Positions 1 to 6,424 of a DNA stretch of 15,357 nucleotides are shown here, piece by piece (the first letter of the stretch is position 1; each line of letters opens with the position of its first letter). A program made the position numbers and the translations under genes. Origin of the DNA: Bacillota bacterium (GTDB taxonomy: Bacteria; Bacillota; Clostridia; Lachnospirales; Lachnospiraceae). The stretch covers positions 1 through 15,357 of the forward strand of contig JAIIAN010000062.1 in NCBI GenBank assembly GCA_022717655.1. The letters are read 5' to 3'. The notes beneath the pieces were generated by a model that saw nothing but the letters and a program-made list of their open reading frames with translations, was not told the DNA's origin and did no database searches.

Positions 1-441
1 CCTTGCTGGCGTGATGCGCAAAGGTGAAAATGAAGTGGGCTTGTTGAGGTTCTATAAAAATGTGAAATATTTCATACTGGAAGCAATGCACATACGGCGC
101 TTGAGCTGTAGCATGACATTCTGGTTTTCATTACGGCCACATTGCATTTGAAATGACCTTGGGCGAAGCTGTCGTCCGAGGGCTTTTGCTTGCCCGGAGA
201 TCAGGAATAACGGTCTGCCGGTTTAGGAAAAGAGGAACGGTTATCTAAAAGGAAGGTGCTTGCGGGAACGGTGTGAGTTAAAGGGATTACTTTATAGCAG
301 TTTGTGTTTTTAATGCGCAAGCAGCATCCGCAAACTGCATATCGCAAATATGCCGTGTTGATAGAGCACTATTTCTGAAAATTGCGATAAAACGAATGGC
401 GATAAGAAGTGCATAGACAAGGATTTATGTGAGGAGAAAAA
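1..441. other. Gene-free leader region upstream of the polysaccharide operon
   Basis: I see no convincing gene here. Frame 2 is open from base 2 to a TGA at 149-151, but its translation resembles nothing I know and has no clear start. The stretch is moderately GC-rich (32 of 60 in a hand count of 181-240). It contains a possible hairpin at 175-198 (TCC, two-base bulge, GGGC, 8-base loop, GCCC, GGA) with no T-run after it. It also has three imperfect CGCAA-containing repeats at 315-353 and two GCGATAA copies at 384-390 and 399-405. No good sigma-A promoter with correct spacing was found. The region probably forms an untranslated leader or regulatory zone for the operon; that role is inferred from position only. 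Confidence 0.4.
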
Positions 442-1116
442 ATGGCTACGAATACTGTCGGAATCGATAAGGAAGTTGAAGTTAACCGCAAGGAAAATCT
501 GCGGGACCATCGCATGTACTGGATCGGGCGTCGGACGCAGGACGTAATCCTGTCATCTTTGGCACTAGTGGTGTTGTCGCCTGTTATGCTGGCTACGGCT
601 ATTGCAATTGTGGTGGATGACCCGTCTGCTGGCCCTGTCTTCAGTCAGGAGCGTATCGGCCGCAACGGTAAGCCCTTTAAGTTCTATAAGTTCCGCTCCA
701 TGTGCCCCAATGCAGAGGCAAAACTGGACGACCTGCTAGACCAGAACGAAATGGATGGTCCTGTGTTCAAGATCAAGGACGACCCCCGCATTACCCGTGT
801 GGGCAAGTTTATCCGCAAGACCAGCCTCGATGAGCTGCCCCAGTTGTGGAACATCCTGAAGGGTGATATGAGCATCGTTGGTCCCCGCCCGGCACTTCCC
901 CGCGAGGTCGAACAGTACGGCGACTACGAAAAACAGCGCCTGTATGTAACCCCCGGCTTGAGCTGCTATTGGCAGATCGCCCCGCACCGCAATGACCTCT
1001 CTTTTGAAGAGTGGATGGATTTGGATGTGAAATATGTCAAGGAGCGCAGCTTCTGGGTGGACTGGAAGATTATTTTTAAGACCTTCAAGGTGTGTCTGCT
1101 GGGGCGTGGGGAATGA
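442..1116 (+). CDS. Undecaprenyl-phosphate sugar phosphotransferase (initiating phosphoglycosyl transferase)
   Basis: This 224-residue protein matches the bacterial sugar transferase family (the C-terminal catalytic domain of WcaJ/EpsL/CpsE-type enzymes). It transfers a hexose-1-phosphate from a UDP-sugar to undecaprenyl phosphate at the inner face of the membrane, the first step of repeat-unit assembly. Visible marks are one hydrophobic segment at about residues 35-58 (a re-entrant membrane helix in this family), the basic KFYKFRSM stretch near 80-87, the catalytic Asp-Glu pair in SLDELPQ (D130, E131), and GPRP at 147-150. The length fits the short, single-domain form. GAGGAG at 431-436 lies five bases before the ATG. 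Codon use is GC-rich (35 of 60 in 841-900), unlike the genes that follow. The sugar, Glc or Gal or an N-acetyl derivative, cannot be told from sequence. Confidence 0.95.
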   Translation: MATNTVGIDKEVEVNRKENLRDHRMYWIGRRTQDVILSSLALVVLSPVMLATAIAIVVDDPSAGPVFSQERIGRNGKPFKFYKFRSMCPNAEAKLDDLLDQNEMDGPVFKIKDDPRITRVGKFIRKTSLDELPQLWNILKGDMSIVGPRPALPREVEQYGDYEKQRLYVTPGLSCYWQIAPHRNDLSFEEWMDLDVKYVKERSFWVDWKIIFKTFKVCLLGRGE

Positions 1117-1185
1117 TAGAACGATAGCTCTTTATGAGACGATAAACGTGTTAGGCCGTAAACACAATAATACTTGAAAAGTGGT

Positions 1186-1190
1186 AAGGA
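1186..1190 (+). promoter_or_regulatory. Ribosome binding site AAGGA that sets the start of the GT4 gene
   Basis: AAGGA sits ten bases before the ATG at 1201. The upstream in-frame TTG at 1174 has no Shine-Dalgarno sequence before it, and this AAGGA would then lie inside the reading frame. The site therefore favours the ATG at 1201 as the true start. Confidence 0.6.
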
Positions 1191-1200
1191 TAGCAGAAAA

Positions 1201-2307
1201 ATGCAGATAAAACAAAAAGATGAACCCATTAGAGTTGCTCAAATTATGGGCAAGCTGTGGGCGGGTGGGGTCGAAATGGTGGTGTTCAACTACTATCGTG
1301 CGATAGATAAAAGCAAAATACAATTTGACTTTTATTATGACGCTGATTCTACGGTGGAGCCTCCGCAAGACCTAATAGATATGGGGGCAAGGTTTTATAA
1401 ACTTCCACCTTATCAAAAGCTCCCTAAGTATATACGAGAACTAAAAAAACATCTTAAAGAAAACCAGTATCTAATTGTTCATTCGCATTTGAACACATTG
1501 AGTGTATTTCCACTATTCGTAGCGTGGATGAGTCGAGTCCCGGTGAGAATTGCTCATAATCATAGCGTCCCGGCAGGAAAGGAAATTGGGCGCGACACAT
1601 TAAAAATGTTTCTTCGTCTTTTTGCAAAAGTTTTTCCGACGGATTATTTCGCATGTTCAGAAAAAGCAGGACGATGGATGTTTGGTAATAAAGCATTCGA
1701 CTCAGGTCGTGTTTTTGTTTTGAAAAACGCTACAGATTTTAGCCGATTCAGACCAACTTATGAGAAAACCGAAGCCCTAAAAAAGAAACTCGGACTAAAA
1801 GATAAGTTCGTGGTCGGACACATTGGCAGGTTTACTTATGCAAAGAATCACAATTTTTTGCTAGATGTTTTCTCGAAAATCAATGCCAAACGGGAAAATG
1901 CAATTCTTTTACTGGTGGGTGATGGAGAATTACATCAGGCAATCATAGATGGGATAAAAGAGAAGGGATTGGATGGAAAAGTTGTCTTTGCAGGCCAAGT
2001 ATCCAACCCGGAATTGTACTATTCGTTAGCTGACGTTATAGTGATTCCATCAATTTTCGAAGGACTTTCTCTTGCTACAATTGAAAGTCAAATTGCTGGA
2101 GTTCCTTCAGTTGTGTCAGATGCAATTCCGGAGGAAGCGGTTATCAGTAATGGTGTCAGACGATTGAAATTGACTGACAAAAGTTGGGCGGATGTGGCAG
2201 TTGAAATTGCAGATATGAAGGTTTTCCTTGATGAAAGAAGTAGGGAATATGACATTAGATATGCCGTAAAGAAACTTGAAAACTGGTATTTGAAAAAGGT
2301 GGAATAA
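1201..2307 (+). CDS. Glycosyltransferase family 1/4 (GT4, EpsF-like)
   Basis: This 368-residue GT-B fold retaining glycosyltransferase adds a sugar from a nucleotide donor to the growing lipid-linked unit in the cytoplasm. The N-terminal half begins with the family's VAQIMGKLWAGGVE glycine loop. The C-terminal half has the domain start GHIGRF (about residue 206), LLVGDGEL, and the donor-binding E-x7-E motif in IFEGLSLATIE (glutamates near 287 and 295). The start is taken at ATG 1201 because AAGGA lies ten bases upstream; a TTG at 1174 would add nine residues but has no binding site. It overlaps nothing and is followed after one base by the next gene. The family resembles EpsF/CapM-type enzymes of exopolysaccharide loci. 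The donor and linkage are not predictable. It opens the AT-rich cargo block. Confidence 0.9.
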   Translation: MQIKQKDEPIRVAQIMGKLWAGGVEMVVFNYYRAIDKSKIQFDFYYDADSTVEPPQDLIDMGARFYKLPPYQKLPKYIRELKKHLKENQYLIVHSHLNTLSVFPLFVAWMSRVPVRIAHNHSVPAGKEIGRDTLKMFLRLFAKVFPTDYFACSEKAGRWMFGNKAFDSGRVFVLKNATDFSRFRPTYEKTEALKKKLGLKDKFVVGHIGRFTYAKNHNFLLDVFSKINAKRENAILLLVGDGELHQAIIDGIKEKGLDGKVVFAGQVSNPELYYSLADVIVIPSIFEGLSLATIESQIAGVPSVVSDAIPEEAVISNGVRRLKLTDKSWADVAVEIADMKVFLDERSREYDIRYAVKKLENWYLKKVE

Positions 2308-2308
2308 T

Positions 2309-3109
2309 ATGCCAAAAATATCTGTAATAATGGGTGTTTATAACAACAAAAATTTTGATTTGCTAGAGAAAAGTGTGGAATCAATTATCACCCAAACATT
2401 CACAGACTGGGAATTTATTATCTGCAACGATGGCTCAGTTAATGAAACGTTACCTCAATTAGATAAAATTGCAGCAAAAGACAGTAGGATTAAAGTCCTG
2501 TCATACAGTCAAAACAAAGGCTTGAATTATGCGCTTAATGAATGCTTACAGTGTGCAAAGGGAGAATATATAGCACGTCAAGACGATGATGATATTTCAA
2601 AGCCAGAAAGACTCGAAAAAGAGATGCTTTTTTTAGATGAACATCCAGAATATGATTTGGTTGGAACTTGCGCAGAGGTGTTCGATGACAAAGGCATTTG
2701 GGGAAAATATGAGGTTCCGGAAAAACCAAGTAAAAATGACTTTTACTGGAATAGCCCCTTTATGCATCCGACTATAATGGTACGCAAATCTACATATGAT
2801 GCGCTAGGTGGGTACCGATGTGCAAAAGAAACAAGACGGTGTGAGGATATTGACTTTTTTATGAGGCTTTATGCATCTGGTAAAAAAGGGTATAACATTC
2901 AGGAAAAATTGTATGTGTATCGAATGGATAACAACCCTAATGTGAAATACCGTCCAATGAGATATAGAATTGACGAAGCAATTGTAAAATTTAAAGGCTA
3001 TAAAGAAATGGGAAACCTTTTAGGAGGTATTCCATTTGTGATAAAACCAATTCTTGTTGGAATGATTCCTCAAAAAATTCTTTACCAAATTAAGAAAAAA
3101 AGATATTAA
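2309..3109 (+). CDS. Glycosyltransferase family 2
   Basis: This 266-residue GT-A fold inverting glycosyltransferase has the standard opening ISVIMGVYN (residues 4-12), the NDGS donor loop at 40-43, and a metal-binding aspartate run QDDDD at 91-95 followed by SKPERL. It also has FMHPTIMVRK (151-160) and an acidic pair in RCEDIDFFMRL (near 179-180), the place of the family's catalytic base. It acts in the cytoplasm on the lipid-linked intermediate. It starts one base after the preceding stop codon, so the two are likely translationally coupled. The C-terminus is basic (KKKRY) with a short hydrophobic stretch at about 243-253 that may touch the membrane. The type resembles capsular glucosyl-, galactosyl- or rhamnosyltransferases; the exact substrate is unknown. 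Confidence 0.92.
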   Translation: MPKISVIMGVYNNKNFDLLEKSVESIITQTFTDWEFIICNDGSVNETLPQLDKIAAKDSRIKVLSYSQNKGLNYALNECLQCAKGEYIARQDDDDISKPERLEKEMLFLDEHPEYDLVGTCAEVFDDKGIWGKYEVPEKPSKNDFYWNSPFMHPTIMVRKSTYDALGGYRCAKETRRCEDIDFFMRLYASGKKGYNIQEKLYVYRMDNNPNVKYRPMRYRIDEAIVKFKGYKEMGNLLGGIPFVIKPILVGMIPQKILYQIKKKRY

Positions 3110-3148
3110 TATGACTTTAAAGTAACCGTAATAGAAAGGATATAGAAA

Positions 3149-3997
3149 ATGAAAGTGCTAGTCACAGGAGCAAACGGATATTTGGGCTCTGGAATTGTAA
3201 AAAGTATATTAGATAGAGGATGCAAAGTGATTGCAGCAGATTTTAATGTGAATCATATAGATGCTCGAGCAGAGACGAGCGCATGTAATCTCTTTGAAAT
3301 CGAAAATCCATATGAATATTTTGGCAAACCTGATGTGCTTTTGCATTTGGCGTGGCGTGATGGATTTGTTCATTATTCTTCTGCCCATATTGATGATCTG
3401 CCTAAACATTATGCATTTATTAAATCTTTTGTCGAGGCAGGCTGCAAGCATATTGCTGTGATGGGAAGTATGCACGAAATCGGCTTCTTTGAAGGAAGCA
3501 TCAATGAAGGTACACCATGTAATCCTATTACTCCTTATGGAATCGGTAAAAATGCACTTAGGGAATTAACAGAGATGCTGTGTAAACAAAAAAATGTTAT
3601 TTTCCAGTGGCTGAGAGGTTACTATATTGTAGGAAACTCAAAGTATGGAAGTTCGATTTTTTCCAAAATAACAGCAGCTGCTGAAGAAGGCAAATCGGAA
3701 TTTCCGTTCACTATGGGTCAGAATCAATATGATTTTGTTGATTATGATGTGTTTTGCGAACAGGTGGCCGCCGTTGTTACGCAAGAGAAAATCAATGGAA
3801 TTATTAATATCTGCTCTGGCAAACCTGAGAAATTGGCCGATCGTGTGGAGCGATTTATTAAAGAGAACCACTATGATATTAAGTTGAAGTATGGGGCTTT
3901 TCCTGATAGACCATATGACTCTAAAGCAGTATGGGCAGATGGAAGAAAAATTAATGAAATTATGAAGAAAAACGATGAAGAAAATGGAACGACTTAA
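3149..3997 (+). CDS. NAD(P)-dependent epimerase/dehydratase (extended SDR, nucleotide-sugar enzyme)
   Basis: This 282-residue Rossmann-fold protein has the NAD(P) loop TGANGYLG at 6-13, the LLHLAW strand at 64-69, a Ser in MGSMHE (S107), and the catalytic Tyr-Lys pair in YGIGK (Y130, K134). These are the extended short-chain dehydrogenase/reductase marks of nucleotide-sugar 4-epimerases and 4-keto reductases. The GSMHE and PYGIGKNALR wording recalls reductases that act on 4-keto-6-deoxy sugars, so it could finish a 6-deoxyhexose, possibly from the CDP-4-keto-6-deoxyglucose made by RfbF/RfbG at the other end of the window; this is inference. AAAGGA at 3135-3140 precedes the ATG by eight bases. 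Its last 23 bases overlap the acetyltransferase gene, suggesting coupled translation. UDP- or dTDP-sugars remain possible substrates. Confidence 0.85.
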   Translation: MKVLVTGANGYLGSGIVKSILDRGCKVIAADFNVNHIDARAETSACNLFEIENPYEYFGKPDVLLHLAWRDGFVHYSSAHIDDLPKHYAFIKSFVEAGCKHIAVMGSMHEIGFFEGSINEGTPCNPITPYGIGKNALRELTEMLCKQKNVIFQWLRGYYIVGNSKYGSSIFSKITAAAEEGKSEFPFTMGQNQYDFVDYDVFCEQVAAVVTQEKINGIINICSGKPEKLADRVERFIKENHYDIKLKYGAFPDRPYDSKAVWADGRKINEIMKKNDEENGTT

Positions 3998-4571
3998 AAG
4001 ATTATACCATATCATTGTAAAAAGGGATATTGTTACAGCACTATATACCAAAAAGTTTGAAAAATTTGGGCATGATTCAGTGCTGTACCATCCATTATGT
4101 ATTAGAGGGAGAGAGAACATCTGCATTGGAAATCAGACAACGATATTAAATGGCGTGCGAATGCAGGTATATAACGATTTGACAGGTAAACAGTCAAAAA
4201 TAAAAATAGGGGATAATTGTTATATCGGCTACAATAATACATTTCTTGCTGGAGGAAACATTACACTAGAAGATGGTGTTTTGATGGCGAGTAATATTTT
4301 GATTTCCAGCGAAAATCATTCTATAAATCCGGAAAGCCCTGATTATTACATGAATCAAAAGCTGAGTTGTGCTCCAATTATAGTAGGTGAAGGAACATGG
4401 ATTGGAGAAAAAGTTAGTATTCTTTCAGGCGTTACCATTGGAAAAAAATGTGTTATAGGGGCTGGTAGCATTGTAACAAAGGATATTCCGGATTTTTCTA
4501 TAGCAGTTGGAAATCCCGCAAAAGTAATAAAAAAATACAACTTTAATACGCACGAATGGGAAAAGCACTAA
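3975..4571 (+). CDS. Hexapeptide-repeat O-acetyltransferase (LbH/WbbJ type)
   Basis: This 198-residue left-handed beta-helix acyltransferase probably uses acetyl-CoA to acetylate a sugar of the repeat unit. Hexapeptide repeats run through ICIGNQTTI, IKIGDNCYIG and ITLEDGVLM, then IIVGEGTWIG, VTIGKKCVIG and SIVTKDIP. The likely catalytic histidine is in SSENHSI (H115). The C-terminal VGNPAKVIKKY is the classic end of the NodL/LacA/WbbJ group. The start at 3975 overlaps the previous gene by 23 bases in another frame. A second in-frame ATG at 3984 is an equally reasonable start, since neither has a strong Shine-Dalgarno. Together with the preceding SDR enzyme it may form a small module that makes and acetylates one sugar. 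Confidence 0.88.
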   Translation: MKKMERLKRLYHIIVKRDIVTALYTKKFEKFGHDSVLYHPLCIRGRENICIGNQTTILNGVRMQVYNDLTGKQSKIKIGDNCYIGYNNTFLAGGNITLEDGVLMASNILISSENHSINPESPDYYMNQKLSCAPIIVGEGTWIGEKVSILSGVTIGKKCVIGAGSIVTKDIPDFSIAVGNPAKVIKKYNFNTHEWEKH

Positions 4572-4618
4572 TGCCGGAGACGAAAAATAAACAGTGAGAG
4601 TAGTAAGGACGGAAAGAT

Positions 4619-5527
4619 ATGATTTATTTGCGGATGGATGGGCGAATTGGAAATCAGTTGTTCATGTATGCCTTCGCTAAAAGTGTGAGCAAAAGACGTA
4701 ATGATGAGGAGATTGTAATTGATGACAAAGAGGCGATAAAAAGAAATTACCGTAATTCCCTAATGGATTATAATTTGAATAATGTCAAGTATGTACATGA
4801 TCATAAAACATTGTATACTGCTGATTTTATCAAGCAGAATCTGATTTTTTTTATTTATAGAGTTATTCGGAAGCCAATGAGCTTTAACAAACGGTTTTCG
4901 TTCGAAAAAAAATTCCAGAAATTCTTCAATCGTAATGGATTAATCTTATGTGAAAACGGATATCTTGATTACGATGTTCCTTCTACCAAAAATGTTTTTA
5001 TTAACGGGTATTATCAATCGGCTGGGTATTTTGATGATGTTAAGGATGAAATTATAAAGGAATTCTCACTGCCAAATCAAAATTTAGAAGACCTATTTCC
5101 CGATATCGAAAAAATAAAAAATAGAAATTCTGTTTGTATTAGCATTAAAGTTCAGCATAATGTTGGAAACTCAATGTATGATGTCTGCAATGATGGATAT
5201 TGGCAAAAGGCAATTGACTATATTTGCCATACTGTTGATGATCCACTTTTTTTTATTTGCTCTGATAACGTTGATTATGTGAAAAACAATTTAATTGATT
5301 GCGAGAAATACGATGTGGTCTATCAAGATCCAAAACTTCCGGTAAATGTATCTTTGGCGATTATGGGAAGCTGTAAGAACTTCATTATTGGCAACACTAC
5401 ATTTGGTTGGTGGGCACAGTATTTGAGTAATTATAATAAGAAAATTGTTGTTGCACCTTCAAAATGGATGAAGATCGATATGCCGATTGACATTTATCAA
5501 GAAGGTTGGCATTTGATGGAGGTCTAA
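4619..5527 (+). CDS. GT11 alpha-1,2-fucosyltransferase-like glycosyltransferase with altered donor motif
   Basis: This 302-residue protein is recognised as GT11 by the N-terminal GRIGNQLFMYAFA (8-20) and the C-terminal GNTTFGWWAQYL (258-269) followed by APSKWM. GT11 enzymes move L-fucose from GDP-fucose to C2 of galactose. The middle motif, usually HxRRGDY, is not recognisable: at the matching place (about 174-183) the protein reads SIKVQHNVGN, so the conserved His, the second Arg and the Gly-Asp are gone. The reading frame is intact and the rest of the domain is complete. This suggests a divergent subfamily with another donor or acceptor, rather than decay. AAGGA at 4605-4609 precedes the ATG. 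The gene ends one base before a GT6 gene, whose family classically acts on Fuc-alpha-1,2-Gal. No GDP-fucose synthesis genes (gmd/fcl) are in the window. Confidence 0.85.
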   Translation: MIYLRMDGRIGNQLFMYAFAKSVSKRRNDEEIVIDDKEAIKRNYRNSLMDYNLNNVKYVHDHKTLYTADFIKQNLIFFIYRVIRKPMSFNKRFSFEKKFQKFFNRNGLILCENGYLDYDVPSTKNVFINGYYQSAGYFDDVKDEIIKEFSLPNQNLEDLFPDIEKIKNRNSVCISIKVQHNVGNSMYDVCNDGYWQKAIDYICHTVDDPLFFICSDNVDYVKNNLIDCEKYDVVYQDPKLPVNVSLAIMGSCKNFIIGNTTFGWWAQYLSNYNKKIVVAPSKWMKIDMPIDIYQEGWHLMEV

Positions 5528-5528
5528 A

Positions 5529-6386
5529 ATGAAAAAGAGTATTGGAATATTATATTTGTGTACCGGACCATATAAGTTGTTTTGGGAAGACTATTACAAT
5601 TCTTTTGAAAAAAATTTTTTGAGAGATTTTGAAAAACACTACTATGTGTTTGCTGATGAATTTAACCAGGGACTTGAAAAATATGCAACTGTAGAGAATG
5701 TGACCCTTATCCACATTGATGCAATGCCGTGGCCTTTGATTACATTATTAAGATTTAGATACTTTCTGATGGTTGAAGATAAATTGAAAAAGCACGACTA
5801 TTTAATGTTTACAAATGCGAACATCGTTTGTGATACGGTTGTGACTGCAGAAGAGTTTCTACCAAATGAATCTGACGGACAGGAAATGTCTTATTGTCAA
5901 CATCCGGGTTATTGGAAGACCCCAAAATACAATAAGCCGTATGATAGAAACAAAAAATCCAATGCATATATTCCATACAATTGTGGAAAAGACTATGTTA
6001 TTGGAGCTATGTTTGCGGGAAGAACGGATGCTTTTCTTAGAATGACACACGTGTTAAATGATCGAATTGAAGATGATTTAAAGAGAAACGTTATTGCAAG
6101 ATGGCATGACGAATCTCAGCTAAATAGATATATTGTTGGAAAAACAAATTATAAACTCCTTTCACCAGGTTATTGTTATCCGGTTGGATTTGAATTACCG
6201 GTAGAAAGGAAAATTTCAGGTGTAAGTAAGCAAGCGAAGTTTGATGTTCAAACATTTAAAGGTACCTTAGAAGAAAATAATGGGCTTCGGCTTCTCGTTA
6301 AGCGCATAATTCGCAGGATTAAAAGAGAAGGAATAATATATTATATTTTTGATTCGATTGTAAATAAAAAAATAGAAAGAATTTAG
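5529..6386 (+). CDS. GT6 family glycosyltransferase (blood-group A/B transferase family, NXN type)
   Basis: This 285-residue retaining GT-A enzyme belongs to the family of human ABO transferases and bacterial WbnI and BoGT6a, which add alpha-1,3-Gal or GalNAc. The signatures are YVIGAMFAGRTDAFLRM (156-172), the acidic RWHDESQLNRY (191-201), and SPGYCYP (212-218). Where animal enzymes carry DXD it has NAN (96-98, FTNANIV), the NXN change known in metal-independent bacterial GT6 proteins. Length matches the stripped-down bacterial form with no N-terminal membrane anchor. A strong GGAGGT at 5518-5523, inside the end of the GT11 gene, drives its ATG. Family members often require a fucosylated galactose acceptor, so the GT11 neighbour fits. 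Gal versus GalNAc donor cannot be decided by eye. Confidence 0.9.
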   Translation: MKKSIGILYLCTGPYKLFWEDYYNSFEKNFLRDFEKHYYVFADEFNQGLEKYATVENVTLIHIDAMPWPLITLLRFRYFLMVEDKLKKHDYLMFTNANIVCDTVVTAEEFLPNESDGQEMSYCQHPGYWKTPKYNKPYDRNKKSNAYIPYNCGKDYVIGAMFAGRTDAFLRMTHVLNDRIEDDLKRNVIARWHDESQLNRYIVGKTNYKLLSPGYCYPVGFELPVERKISGVSKQAKFDVQTFKGTLEENNGLRLLVKRIIRRIKREGIIYYIFDSIVNKKIERI

Positions 6387-6412
6387 AGTTGCTAGAGAAA
6401 CAAATCGATTGC

Positions 6413-6416
6413 GAGG
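6413..6416 (+). promoter_or_regulatory. Ribosome binding site GAGG for a TTG start
   Basis: GAGG lies eight bases before the TTG at 6425. The downstream reading frame has no ATG until well into the second membrane segment region, so the TTG is the likely start of the polymerase gene. Confidence 0.5.
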
Positions 6417-6424
6417 CGTAAATT

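Noticed and set aside
2..151. Open frame at the left edge as the 3' end of an upstream gene
   Set aside because: The roughly 49-codon translation shows no recognisable motif or composition of a real protein; chance is sufficient explanation without the upstream sequence.
358..391. TTGATA ... GATAAA as a sigma-A promoter
   Set aside because: The spacing between the two hexamers is about 22 bases, too long, and the -10 match is poor.
1148..1165. GTGTT/AACAC hairpin after the first gene as terminator
   Set aside because: The stem is only five base pairs with an eight-base loop and no T-run follows.
1174..1200. TTG at 1174 as start of the GT4 gene
   Set aside because: There is no Shine-Dalgarno before it, while AAGGA at 1186-1190 serves the ATG at 1201, and the added nine residues are not part of the GT4 fold.
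3638..4126. 162-residue reading frame on the minus strand across the SDR/acetyltransferase junction
   Set aside because: It is antisense to two well-supported genes, and its Ser/Phe/Leu-rich translation is typical of a shadow frame.
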